From contig JARCOQ010000066.1 of NCBI GenBank assembly GCA_029207755.1, forward strand, positions 124,001 through 188,000: DNA of 64,000 nt, written 5' to 3'. This document shows, piece after piece, positions 37,601-51,300 of this stretch. The stretch comes from Chamaea fasciata (Eukaryota; Chordata; Aves; Passeriformes; Sylviidae). The notes beneath the pieces were generated by a model. It saw only the letters and a program-made list of their open reading frames with translations. It did not search any database and was not told where the DNA came from. Both the position numbers and the translations under genes were made by a program. Every line of letters starts with the position of its first letter. Positions within the stretch are counted from its first letter, which is position 1.

Positions 37601-40600
37601 CATCCAGAGTGGACACCATTACTGTGGTGTGCATCTCTACCTACCTGTGTCCATCCACAGTGGCATCCATTGCTCTGGTGTCCATCCTGACCACTGTCAA
37701 TCCACTGTGGGATCCATGGCTCTGGTGTCTCTTCACAGCAGCGTCCATCCAGATTGGGATCCGTGGCTCTTATGTCCATCCAAACCAGTGTCCATCCACA
37801 GTGGCATCCATTGCTCTGGTGTCCATCCACACCAGTGTCCAGCTGGAATCCATGGCTCTGGCGTCCATCTAGACCAGTGTCCATTCATAGGGGATCCATG
37901 GTCTGGGGCCCATCCAGACCACTGGCCATCCAGAGTGGGATCCATGCCTCAGGGTCTGGCAAGACCACTATCAATACAAGGTGGGAGGAATGGCTCTGGT
38001 CACCATCTGGACCAGTGTCCATCTGGACCAGTCTCCATCTGGATTCGGATCCATGACTCTGGTTGCTAACTGGAGCAGTATCCATCCAGAGTGGAATCCA
38101 TGGCCCTTGCATCCATCCAGAACAGGCTCCAATTTGGATCTATGGCTCTGGTGTCCATCCAGAACTGTGTCCATCCAGGGACGGATCCATGGCTCTGGAG
38201 TCCATCCAGACCAGTATCCACCAACAGTGGGATCCATGGCTCTGCGTTCCATCTGGAGCAGTATCCATCCAGAGTCCAATCCAAGACTCTGCTCTCCATC
38301 CAGAACACAGTCAAGCTGGGATCCAAGGCTCTGATGTCTATCCATACCAGTGTCCATCCACAGCGGGATCCATGGCACTGGTGTCTATTCACAGCAGCGT
38401 CCATCTAGATTGGGATCCGTGGCTCTTATGTCCATCCAAACCCGTATCCATCCACAGTGGCATCCATTGCTCTGGTGTCCATCCACACCAGTGTCCAGCT
38501 GGAGTCATTGGCTCTGGCATCCATCTAGGCCAGTGTCCATTGATAGGGGAGCCATGGTCTGGTGCCCATCCAGACCACTGGCCATCCAGAGTGGGATCCA
38601 TGCCTCGGGGTCTGGCAAGAGTCAATACAAGGTGGGAGGAATGGCTCTGGTCACCATCTAGACCACTGTCCTTCAGGACCAGTGTCCATCTCGAGTCGGA
38701 TCCATGCCTCTGGTTGCTATCTCCACAAGTGTCCATCAAGAGTGGAATCCATGGCCCTTGTATCCATCCAGACCAGGCTCCAATTTGGATCCATGGCTCG
38801 GGTGTCCATCCAGACCAGCATCCATCCAGAGACGGATCCATGGCTCTGGAGTCTATTTAGAACAGAGTAAAGCTGGGATCCAAGGCTCTGAGGTGCATCC
38901 ATACCAGTGTCCATCCACAGTGGGATCCATGGCTCTGGACTCTATTTAGAACAGAGTAAAGCTGGGATCCAAGGCTCTGAGGTCTATCCATACCAGTGTC
39001 CATCCACAGTGGGATCCATTGCTCTGGTTTCCATCCAGACCACTGTCCACTTGAGATCCAAGGCTCTGCTATCCATCTGGGAAAGTATCCATCTGGATAC
39101 GTGGCTGTGCTGTCCATTCATACCAGGCTCCATCTACAGACCCATGCATGACTCCTGTGTCCATCAAGAACAGCGTGCATCCAGAGTGGGATCCATGGCT
39201 TTGGCGTCCATCCAGATCATTATCCATCTGGAGCAGTGTCCACTTTGCATCCATGGCTATGCTGTCTATCTGTACCAGGGTCCATCCACAGTGGGATCCA
39301 TGGCTCTGGTGTCCATCCAGACCACTGTGCAGTTGGGATCCACGGCTCTGGTGTCCGTCTGGATGCGTGGCTGTGCTGTCCATTCAAACCAGGCTCCATC
39401 CACAGAGGGATGCATGGCTCTTGTGTCCATCACGAGTAGTGTGCATTCAGAGTGGGATCCATGGCTCTGGTGTCCATCCAGACCAGTGTCAAGCTGGGAT
39501 CCATAGCTCTTTTGTCTATTCAGGCAAGCGTCCATCCAGAGTGGAAGCCAGGGTTCTGCTGTCTATCCTGACCAGTGTCCATCCAGAGCGGACACCATTA
39601 CTCTGGTGTGCATCTCTACCTGCGTCCATCCACAGTGGCATCCATTGCTCTGGTGTCCATCCTGACCACTGTCAATCCACTGTGGGATCCATGGCTCTGG
39701 GGTCTATTCACAGCAGCGTCCGTCTAGATTGGGATCCGTGGCTCTTATGTCCATCCAAACCAGTATCCATCCACAGTGGCATCCATTGCTCTGGTGTCCA
39801 TCCACAGCAGTGTCCAGCTGGAATCCATGGCTCTGGCGTCCGTCAAGACCAGTGTCCATTCATAGGGGAGCCATGGTCTGGTGCCCATCCAGACCACTGG
39901 CCATCCAGAGTGGGATCCATGCCTCGGGGTCTGGCAAGAGTCAATACAAGGTGGGAGGAATGGCTCTGGTCACCATCTAGACCACTGTCCTTCAGGACCA
40001 GTGTCCATCTCGAGTCGGATCCATGCCTCTGGTTGCTATCTCCACAAGTGTCCATCAAGGGTGGAATCCATGGCCCTTGTATCCATCCAGACCAGGCTCC
40101 AATTTGGATCCATGGCTCGGGTGTCCATCCAGACCAGCATCCATCCAGAGACGGATCCATGGCTCTGGAGTCTATCCAGACTGGGATCCATCCAAAGTGG
40201 GATCCATGGCTCTGGTGTCCATCTGGAGCAGTATCCATCCAGAGTCCAATCCAAGACTCTGCTCTCCATCCAGAACACAGTCAAGCTGGGATCCAAGGCT
40301 CTGATGTCTATCCATACCAGTGTCCATCCACAGTGGGATCCATGGCACTGGTGTCCATCGAGACCACTGTCCAGTTGGGATCCACGGCTCTGGTGTCCAT
40401 CTGGATGCGTGGCTGTGCTGTCCATTCAAACCAGGCTCCATCCACAGAGGGATGCATGGCTCTTGTGTCCATCACGAGTAGTGTGCATTCAGAGTGGGAT
40501 TCATGGCTCTGGTGTCCATCCAGACCAGTGTCAAGCTGGGATCCATAGCTCTTTTGTCTATTCAGGCAAGCGTCCATCCAGAGTGGAAGCCAGGGTTCTG

Positions 40601-43600
40601 CTGTCTATCCAGACCAGTGTCCATCCAGAGCGGACACCATTACTCTGGTGTGCATCTCTACCTGCGTCCATCCACAGTGGCATCCATTGCTCTGGTGTCC
40701 ATCCTGACCACTGTCAATCCACTGTGGGATCCATGGCTCTGGGGTCTATTCACAGCAGCGTCCATCCAGATTGGGATCCATGGCTCTTATGTCCATCCAA
40801 ACCAGTGTCCATCCACAGTGGCATCCATGGCTCAGGTGTCCATCCACACCAGTGTCCAGCTGGAATCCATGGCTCTGGCGTCCATCTAGACCAGTGTCCA
40901 TTCATAGGGGATCCATGGTCTGGGGCCCATCCAGACCACTGGCCATCCAGAGTGGGATCCATGCCTCGGGGTCTGGCAAGACCACTATCAATACAAGGTG
41001 GGAGGAATGGCTCTGGTCACCATCCGGACCAGTGTCCATCTGGACCAGTCTCCATCTGGATTCGGATCTATGACTCTGGTTGCTAACTGGAGCAGTATCC
41101 ATCCAGAGTGGAATCCATGGCCCTTGCATCCATCCAGAACAGGTTCCAATTTGGATCTATGGCTCTTGTGTCCATCCAGAACTGTGTCCATCCAGAGACG
41201 GATCCATGGCTCTGGAGTCCATCCAGACCAGTATCCACCAAGAGTGGGATCCATGGCTCTGCGTTCCATCTGGAGCAGTATCCATCCAGAGTCCAATCCA
41301 AGACTCTGCTGTCCATCTGGAGCAGTATCCATCCAGAGTCCAATCCAAGACTCTGCTCTCCATCCAGAACACAGTCAAGCTGGGATCCAAGGCTCTGATG
41401 TCTATCCATACCAGTGTCCATCCACAGTGGGATCCATGGCACTGGTGTCCATCGAGACCACTGTCCAGTTGGGATCCACGGCTCTGGTGTCCATCTGGAT
41501 GCGTGGCTGTGCTGTCCATTCAAACCAGGCTCCATCCACAGAGGGATGCATGGCTCTTGTGTCCATCACGAGTAGTGTGCATTCAGAGTGGGATCCATGG
41601 CTCTGGTGTCCATCCAGACCAGTGTCAAGCTGGGATCCATAGCTCTTTTGTCTATTCAGGCAAGCGTCCATCCAGAGTGGAAGTCAGGGTTCTGCTGTCT
41701 ATCCAGACCAGTGTCCATCCAGAGCGGACACCATTACTCTGGTGTGCATCTCTACCTGCGTCCATCCGCAGTGGCATCCATTGCTCTGGTGTCCATCCTG
41801 ACCACTGTCAATCCACTGTGGGATCCATGGCTCTGGTGTCTATTCACAGCAGCGTCCATCCAGATTGGGATCCGTGGCTCTTATGTCCATCCAAACCAGT
41901 ATCCATCCACAGTGGCATCCATTGCTCTGGTGTCCATCCACACCAGTGTCCAGCTGGAGTCATTGGTTCTGGCATCCATCTAGGCCAGTGTCCATTGATA
42001 GGGGAGCCATGGTCTGGTGCCCATCCAGACCACTGGCCATCCAGAGTGGGATCCATGCCTCGGGGTCTGGCAAGAGTCAATACAAGGTGGGAGGAATGGC
42101 TCTGGTCACCATCTAGACTACTGTCCTTCAGCACCAGTGTCCATCTCGAGTCGGATCCATGCCTCTGGTTGCTATCTCCACAAGTGTCCATCAAGAGTGG
42201 AATCCATGGCCCTTGTATCCATCCAGACCAGGCTCCAATTTGGATCCATGGCTCGGGTGTCCATCCAGACCAGCATCCATCCAGAGAAGGATCCATGGCT
42301 CTGGAGTCTATTTAGAACAGAGTAAAGCTGGGATCCAAGGCTCTGAGGTGCATCCATACCAGTGTCCATCCACAGTGGGATCCATGGCTCTGGACTCTAT
42401 TTAGAACAGAGTAAAGCTGGGATCCAAGGCTCTGATGTCTATCCATACCAGTGTCCATCCACAGTGGGATCCATTGCTCTGGTTTCCATCCAGACCACTG
42501 TCCACTTGAGATCCAAGGCTCTGCTATCCATCTGGGAAAGTATCCATCTGGATACGTGGCTGTGCTGTCCATTCATACCAGGCTCCATCTACAGACCCAT
42601 GCATGACTCCTGTGTCCATCAAGAACAGCGTGCATCCAGAGTGGGATCCATGGCTTTGGCGTCCATCCAGATCATTATCCATCTGGAGCAGTGTCCACTT
42701 TGCATCCATGGCTAAGCTGTCTATCTGTACCAGGGTCCATCCACAGTGGGATCCATGGCTCTGGTGTCCATCCAGACCACTGTCCAGTTGGGATCCACGG
42801 CTCTGGTGTCCATCTGGATGCGTGGCTGTGCTGTCCATTCAAACCAGGCTCCATCCACAGAGGGATGCATGGCTCTTGTGTCCATCACGAGTAGTGTGCA
42901 TTCAGAGTGGGATCCATGGCTCTGGTGTCCATCCAGACCAGTGTCAAGCTGGGATCCATAGCTCTTTTGTCTATTCAGGCAAGCGTCCATCCAGAGTGGA
43001 AGCCAGGGTTCTGGTGTCTATCCTGACCAGTGTCCATCCAGAGCGGACACCATTACTCTGGTGTGCATCTCTACCTGTGTCCATCCACAGTGGCATCCAT
43101 TGCTCTGGTGTCCATCCTGACCACTGTCAATCCACTGTGGGATCCATGACTCTGGGGTCTATTCACAGCAGCGTCCGTCTAGATTGGGATCCGTGGCTCT
43201 TATGTCCATCCAAACCAGTATCCATCCACAGTGGCATCCATTGCTCTGGTGTCCATCCACAGCAGTGTCCAGCTGGAATCCATGGCTCTGGCGTCCGTCA
43301 AGACCAGTGTCCATTCATAGGGGAGCCATGGTCTGGTGCCCATCCAGACCACTGGCCATCCAGAGTGGGATCCATGCCTCGGGGTCTGGCAAGAGTCAAT
43401 ACAAGGTGGGAGGAATGGCTCTGGTCACCATCTAGTACTGTCCTTCAGCACCAGTGTCCATCTCGAGTGGAATCCATGCCTCCGGTTGCTATCTCCACAA
43501 GTGTCCATCAAGAGTGGAATCCATGGCCCTTGTATCCATCCAGACCATGCTCCAATTTGGATCCATGGCTGGGGTGTCCATCCAGACCAGCATCCATCCA

Positions 43601-43797
43601 GAGACGGATCCATGGCTCTGGAGTCTATCCAGACTGGGATCCATCCAAAGTGGGATCCATGGCTCTGGTGTCCATCTGGAGCAGTATCCATCCAGAGTCC
43701 AATCCAAGACTCTGCTCTCCATCCAGAACACAGTCAAGCTGGGATCCAAGGCTCTGATGTCTATCCATACCAGTGTCCATCCACAGTGGGATCCATG

Positions 43798-46700
43798 GCA
43801 CTGGTGTCCATCGAGACCACTGTCCAGTTGGGATCCACGGCTCTGGTGTACATCTGGATGCGTGGCTGTGCTGTCCATTCAAACCAGGCTCCATCCACAG
43901 AGGGATGCATGGCTCTTGTGTCCATCACGAGTAGTGTGCATTCAGAGTGGGATTCATGGCTCTGGTGTCCATCCAGACCAGTGTCAAGCTGGGATCCATA
44001 GCTCTTTTGTCTATTCAGGCAAGCGTCCATCCAGAGTGGAAGCCAGGCTTCTGCTGTCTATCCAGACCAGTGTCCATCCAGAGCGGACACCATTACTCTG
44101 GTGTGCATCTCTACCTGCGTCCATCCACAGTGGCATCCATTGCTCTGGTGTCCATCCTGACCACTGTCAATCCACTGTGGGATCCATGGCTCTGGGGTCT
44201 ATTCACAGCAGCGTCCATCCAGATTGGGATCCGTGGCTCTTATGTCCATCCAAACCAGTGTCCATCCACAGTGGCATCCATGGCTCTGGTGTCCATCCAC
44301 ACCAGTGTCCAGCTGGAATCCATGGCTCTGGTGTCCATCCTCACCAGTGTCCAGCTGGAATCCATGGCTCTGGCGTCCATCTAGACCAGTGTCCATTCAT
44401 AGGAGATCCATGGTCTGGGGCCCATCCAGACCACTGGCCATCCAGAGTGGGATCCATGCCTCGGGGTCTGGCAAGACCACTATCAATACAAGGTGGGAGG
44501 AATGGCTCTGGTCACCATCCGGACCAGTGTCCATCTGGACCAGTCTCCATCTGGATTCAGATCTATGACTCTGGTTGCTAACTGGAGCAGTATCCATCCA
44601 GAGTGGACTCCATGGCCCATGCATCCATCCAGAACAGGTTCCAATTTGGATCTATGGCTCTTGTGTCCATCCAGAACTGTGTCCATCCAGAGACGGATCC
44701 ATGGCTCTGGAGTCCATCCAGACCAGTATCCACCAACAGTGGGATCCATGGCTCTGCGTTCCATCTGGAGCAGTATCCATCCAGAGTCCAATCCAAGACT
44801 CTGCTGTCCATCTGGAGCAGTATCCATCCAGAGTCCAATCCAAGACTCTGCTCTCCATCCAGAACACAGTCAAGCTGGGATCCAAGGCTCTGATGTCTAT
44901 CCATACCAGTGTCCATCCACAGTGGGATCCATGGCACTGGTGTCCATCGAGACCACTGTCCAGTTGGGATCCACGGCTCTGGTGTCCATCTGGATGCGTT
45001 GCTGTGCTGTCCATTCAAACCAGGCTCCATCCACAGAGGGATGCATGGCTCTTGTGTCCATCACGAGTAGTGTGCATTCAGAGTGGGATTCATGGCTCTG
45101 GTGTCCATCCAGACCAGTGTCAAGCTGGGATCCATAGCTCTTTTGTCTATTCAGGCAAGCGTCCATCCAGAGTGGAAGCCAGGGTTCTGCTGTCTATCCA
45201 GACCAGTGTCCATCCAGAGCGGACACCATTACTCTGGTGTGCATCTCTACCTGCGTCCATCCACAGTGGCATCCATTGCTCTGGTGTCCATCCTGACCAC
45301 TGTCAATCCACTGTGGGATCCATGGCTCTGGGGTCTATTCACAGCAGCGTCCATCCAGATTGGGATCCGTGGCTCTTATGTCCATCCAAACCAGTGTCCA
45401 TCCACAGTGGCATCCATGGCTCTGGTGTCCATCCACACCAGTGTCCAGCTGGAATCCATGGCTCTGGCGTCCATCTAGACCAGTGTCCATTCATAGGGGA
45501 TCCATGGTCTGGGGCCCATCCAGACCACTGGCCATCCAGAGTGGGATGCATGCCTCGGGGTCTGGCAAGACCACTATCAATACAAGGTGGGAGGAATGGC
45601 TCTGGTCACCATCCGGACCAGTGTCCATCTGGACCAGTCTCCATCTGGATTCGGATCTATGACTCTGGTTGCTAACTGGAGCAGTATCCATCCAGAGTGG
45701 AATCCATGGCCCTTGCATCCATCCAGAACAGGTTCCAATTTGGATCTATGGCTCTTGTGTCCATCCAGAACTGTGTCCATCCAGAGACGGATCCATGGCT
45801 CTGGAGTCCATCCAGACCAGTATCCACCAACAGTGGGATCCATGGCTCTGCGTTCCATCTGGAGCAGTATCCATCCAGAGTCCAATCCAAGACTCTGCTG
45901 TCCATCTGGAGCAGTATCCATCCAGAGTCCAATCCAAGACTCTGCTCTCCATCCAGAACACAGTCAAGCTGGGATCCAAGGCTCTGATGTCTATCCATAC
46001 CAGTGTCCATCCAGAGCGGACACCATTACTCGGGTGTGCATCTCTACCTGCGTCCATCCACAGTGGCATCCATTGCTCTGGTGTCCATCCTGACCACTGT
46101 CAATCCACTGTGGGATCCATGGCTCTGGGGTCTATTCACAGCAGCGTCCATCCAGATTGGGATCCGTGGCTCTTATGTCCATCCAAACCAGTGTCCATCC
46201 ACAGTGGCATCCATTGCTCTGGTGTCCATCCACACCAGTGTCCAGCTGGAATCCATGGCTCTGGCGTCCATCTAGACCAGTGTCCATTCATAGGGGATCC
46301 ATGGTCTGGGGCCCATCCAGACCACTGGCCATCCAGAGTGGGATGCATGCCTCGGGGTCTGGCAAGACCACTATCAATACAAGGTGGGAGGAATGGCTCT
46401 GGTCACCATCCGGACCAGTGTCCATCTGGACCAGTCTCCATCTGGATTCGGATCTATGACTCTGGTTGCTAACTGGAGCAGTATCCATCCAGAGTGGAAT
46501 CCATGGCCCTTTCATCCATCCAGAACAGGTTCCAATTTGGATCTATGGCTCTTGTGTCCATCCAGAACTGTGTCCATCCAGGGACGGATCCATGGCTCTG
46601 GAGTCCATCCAGACCAGTATCCACCAAGAGTGGGATCCATGGCTCTGCGTTCCATCTGGAGCAGTATCCATCCAGAGTCCAATCCAAGACTCTGCTGTCC

Positions 46701-48371
46701 ATCTGGAGCAGTATCCATCCAGAGTCCAATCCAAGACTCTGCTCTCCATCCAGAACACAGTCAAGCTGGGATCCATAGCTCTGATGTCTATCCATACCAG
46801 TGTCCATCCACAGTGGGATCCATGGCACTGGTGTCCATCGAGACCACTGTCCAGTTGGGATCCACGGCTCTGGTGTCCATCTGGATGCGTTGCTGTGCTG
46901 TCCATTCAAACCAGGCTCCATCCACAGAGGGATGCATGGCTCTTGTGTCCATCACGAGTAGTGTGCATTCAGAGTGGGATTCATGGCTCTGGTGTCCATC
47001 CAGACCAGTGTCAAGCTGGGATCCATAGCTCTTTTGTCTATTCAGGCAAGCGTCCATCCAGAGTGGAAGCCAGGGTTCTGCTGTCTATCCAGACCAGTGT
47101 CCATCCAGAGCGGACACCATTACTCGGGTGTGCATCTCTACCTGCGTCCATCCACAGTGGCATCCATTGCCCTGGTGTCCATCCTGACCACTGTCAATCC
47201 ACTGTGGGATCCATGGCTCTGGTGTCTATTCACAGCAGCGTCCATCCAGATTGGGATCCGTGGCTCTTATGTCCATCCAAACCAGTGTCCATCCACAGTG
47301 GCATCCATGGCTCTGGTGTCCATCCACACCAGTGTCCAGCTGGAATCCATGGCTCTGGCGTCCATCTAGACCAGTGTCCACCAACAGTGGGATCCATGGC
47401 TCTGCGTTCCATCTGGAGCAGTATCCATCCAGAGTCCAATCCAAGACTCTGGTGTCCATCTGGAGCAGTATCCATCCAGAGTCCAATCCAAGACTCTGCT
47501 GTCCATCTGGAGCAGTATCCATCCAGAGTCCAATCCAAGACTCTGCTCTCCATCCAGAACACAGTCAAGCTGGGATCCAAGGCTCTGATGTCTATCCATA
47601 CCAGTGTCCATCCAGAGCGGACACCATTACTCTGGTGTGCATCTCTACCTGTGTCCATCCACAGTGGCATCCATTGCTCTGGTGTCCATCCTGACCACTG
47701 TCAATCCACTGTGGGATCCATGACTCTGGGGTCTATTCACAGCAGCGTCCGTCTAGATTGGGATCCGTGGCTCTTATGTCCATCCAAACCAGTATCCATC
47801 CACAGTGGCATCCATTGCTCTGGTGTCCATCCACAGCAGTGTCCAGCTGGAATCCATGGCTCTGGCGTCCGTCAAGACCAGTGTCCATTGATAGGGGAGC
47901 CATGGTCTGGTGCCCATCCAGACCACTGGCCATCCAGAGTGGGATCCATGCCTCGGGGTCTGGCAAGAGTCAATACAAGGTGGGAGGAATGGCTCTGGTC
48001 ACCATCTAGTACTGTCCTTCAGCACCAGTGTCCATCTCGAGTCGAATCCATGCCTCCGGTTGCTATCTCCACAAGTGTCCATCAAGAGTGGAATCCATGG
48101 CCCTTGTATCCATCCAGACCAGGCTCCAATTTGGATCCATGGCTCGGGTGTCCATCCAGACCAGCATCCATCCAGAGACGGATCCATGGCTCTGGAGTCT
48201 ATCCAGACTGGGATCCATCCAAAGTGGGATCCATGGCTCTGGTGTCCATCTGGAGCAGTATCCATCCAGAGTCCAATCCAAGACTCTGCTCTCCATCCAG
48301 AACACAGTCAAGCTGGGATCCAAGGCTCTGATGTCTATCCATACCAGTGTCCATCCACAGTGGGATCCATG
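43798..48371. repeat. 4574 bp tandem duplication, left copy
   Basis: Sequence here recurs 4574 bp downstream, while super-unit 1 has only one copy. The ends are the midpoint of the bracketed exchange interval (48,123-48,621) and are good to about 250 bp. At about 47,445 this copy reads CAAGACTCTGG where the right copy (52,019) and super-unit 1 (29,093) read CAAGAATCTGG, so the two copies have already diverged or been converted at that base. Confidence 0.8.
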
Positions 48372-51300
48372 GCACTGGTGTCCATCGAGACCACTGTCCA
48401 GTTGGGATCCACGGCTCTGGTGTACATCTGGATGCGTGGCTGTGCTGTCCATTCAAACCAGGCTCCATCCACAGAGGGATGCATGGCTCTTGTGTCCATC
48501 ACGAGTAGTGTGCATTCAGAGTGGGATTCATGGCTCTGGTGTCCATCCAGACCAGTGTCAAGCTGGGATCCATAGCTCTTTTGTCTATTCAGGCAAGCGT
48601 CCATCCAGAGTGGAAGCCAGGCTTCTGCTGTCTATCCAGACCAGTGTCCATCCAGAGCGGACACCATTACTCTGGTGTGCATCTCTACCTGCGTCCATCC
48701 ACAGTGGCATCCATTGCTCTGGTGTCCATCCTGACCACTGTCAATCCACTGTGGGATCCATGGCTCTGGGGTCTATTCACAGCAGCGTCCATCCAGATTG
48801 GGATCCGTGGCTCTTATGTCCATCCAAACCAGTGTCCATCCACAGTGGCATCCATGGCTCTGGTGTCCATCCACACCAGTGTCCAGCTGGAATCCATGGC
48901 TCTGGTGTCCATCCTCACCAGTGTCCAGCTGGAATCCATGGCTCTGGCGTCCATCTAGACCAGTGTCCATTCATAGGAGATCCATGGTCTGGGGCCCATC
49001 CAGACCACTGGCCATCCAGAGTGGGATCCATGCCTCGGGGTCTGGCAAGACCACTATCAATACAAGGTGGGAGGAATGGCTCTGGTCACCATCCGGACCA
49101 GTGTCCATCTGGACCAGTCTCCATCTGGATTCAGATCTATGACTCTGGTTGCTAACTGGAGCAGTATCCATCCAGAGTGGACTCCATGGCCCATGCATCC
49201 ATCCAGAACAGGTTCCAATTTGGATCTATGGCTCTTGTGTCCATCCAGAACTGTGTCCATCCAGAGACGGATCCATGGCTCTGGAGTCCATCCAGACCAG
49301 TATCCACCAACAGTGGGATCCATGGCTCTGCGTTCCATCTGGAGCAGTATCCATCCAGAGTCCAATCCAAGACTCTGCTGTCCATCTGGAGCAGTATCCA
49401 TCCAGAGTCCAATCCAAGACTCTGCTCTCCATCCAGAACACAGTCAAGCTGGGATCCAAGGCTCTGATGTCTATCCATACCAGTGTCCATCCACAGTGGG
49501 ATCCATGGCACTGGTGTCCATCGAGACCACTGTCCAGTTGGGATCCACGGCTCTGGTGTCCATCTGGATGCGTTGCTGTGCTGTCCATTCAAACCAGGCT
49601 CCATCCACAGAGGGATGCATGGCTCTTGTGTCCATCACGAGTAGTGTGCATTCAGAGTGGGATTCATGGCTCTGGTGTCCATCCAGACCAGTGTCAAGCT
49701 GGGATCCATAGCTCTTTTGTCTATTCAGGCAAGCGTCCATCCAGAGTGGAAGCCAGGGTTCTGCTGTCTATCCAGACCAGTGTCCATCCAGAGCGGACAC
49801 CATTACTCTGGTGTGCATCTCTACCTGCGTCCATCCACAGTGGCATCCATTGCTCTGGTGTCCATCCTGACCACTGTCAATCCACTGTGGGATCCATGGC
49901 TCTGGGGTCTATTCACAGCAGCGTCCATCCAGATTGGGATCCGTGGCTCTTATGTCCATCCAAACCAGTGTCCATCCACAGTGGCATCCATGGCTCTGGT
50001 GTCCATCCACACCAGTGTCCAGCTGGAATCCATGGCTCTGGCGTCCATCTAGACCAGTGTCCATTCATAGGGGATCCATGGTCTGGGGCCCATCCAGACC
50101 ACTGGCCATCCAGAGTGGGATGCATGCCTCGGGGTCTGGCAAGACCACTATCAATACAAGGTGGGAGGAATGGCTCTGGTCACCATCCGGACCAGTGTCC
50201 ATCTGGACCAGTCTCCATCTGGATTCGGATCTATGACTCTGGTTGCTAACTGGAGCAGTATCCATCCAGAGTGGAATCCATGGCCCTTGCATCCATCCAG
50301 AACAGGTTCCAATTTGGATCTATGGCTCTTGTGTCCATCCAGAACTGTGTCCATCCAGAGACGGATCCATGGCTCTGGAGTCCATCCAGACCAGTATCCA
50401 CCAACAGTGGGATCCATGGCTCTGCGTTCCATCTGGAGCAGTATCCATCCAGAGTCCAATCCAAGACTCTGCTGTCCATCTGGAGCAGTATCCATCCAGA
50501 GTCCAATCCAAGACTCTGCTCTCCATCCAGAACACAGTCAAGCTGGGATCCAAGGCTCTGATGTCTATCCATACCAGTGTCCATCCAGAGCGGACACCAT
50601 TACTCGGGTGTGCATCTCTACCTGCGTCCATCCACAGTGGCATCCATTGCTCTGGTGTCCATCCTGACCACTGTCAATCCACTGTGGGATCCATGGCTCT
50701 GGGGTCTATTCACAGCAGCGTCCATCCAGATTGGGATCCGTGGCTCTTATGTCCATCCAAACCAGTGTCCATCCACAGTGGCATCCATTGCTCTGGTGTC
50801 CATCCACACCAGTGTCCAGCTGGAATCCATGGCTCTGGCGTCCATCTAGACCAGTGTCCATTCATAGGGGATCCATGGTCTGGGGCCCATCCAGACCACT
50901 GGCCATCCAGAGTGGGATGCATGCCTCGGGGTCTGGCAAGACCACTATCAATACAAGGTGGGAGGAATGGCTCTGGTCACCATCCGGACCAGTGTCCATC
51001 TGGACCAGTCTCCATCTGGATTCGGATCTATGACTCTGGTTGCTAACTGGAGCAGTATCCATCCAGAGTGGAATCCATGGCCCTTTCATCCATCCAGAAC
51101 AGGTTCCAATTTGGATCTATGGCTCTTGTGTCCATCCAGAACTGTGTCCATCCAGGGACGGATCCATGGCTCTGGAGTCCATCCAGACCAGTATCCACCA
51201 AGAGTGGGATCCATGGCTCTGCGTTCCATCTGGAGCAGTATCCATCCAGAGTCCAATCCAAGACTCTGCTGTCCATCTGGAGCAGTATCCATCCAGAGTC

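Larger units (their letters stand above)
19707..38058. repeat. Super-unit 1 (18,352 bp)
   Basis: Starting from the CTGGTTGCTAACTGG phase marker, this long unit is repeated from 38,059 at an offset of exactly 18,352 bp. Phase markers at 22724, 26219, 27313, 28110, 30751, 31590, 32684, 33523, 34617 and 35414 give internal spacings of 3017, 3495, 1094, 797, 2641, 839, 1094, 839, 1094, 797 and 2645 bp. It is made of the same block types as the 4160 bp HOR but in a rearranged and partly deleted order. The natural boundaries are probably 0.6-0.9 kb to the left of this arbitrary phase. Private variants include C to G at 26682 and a T at 28047. Confidence 0.9.
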
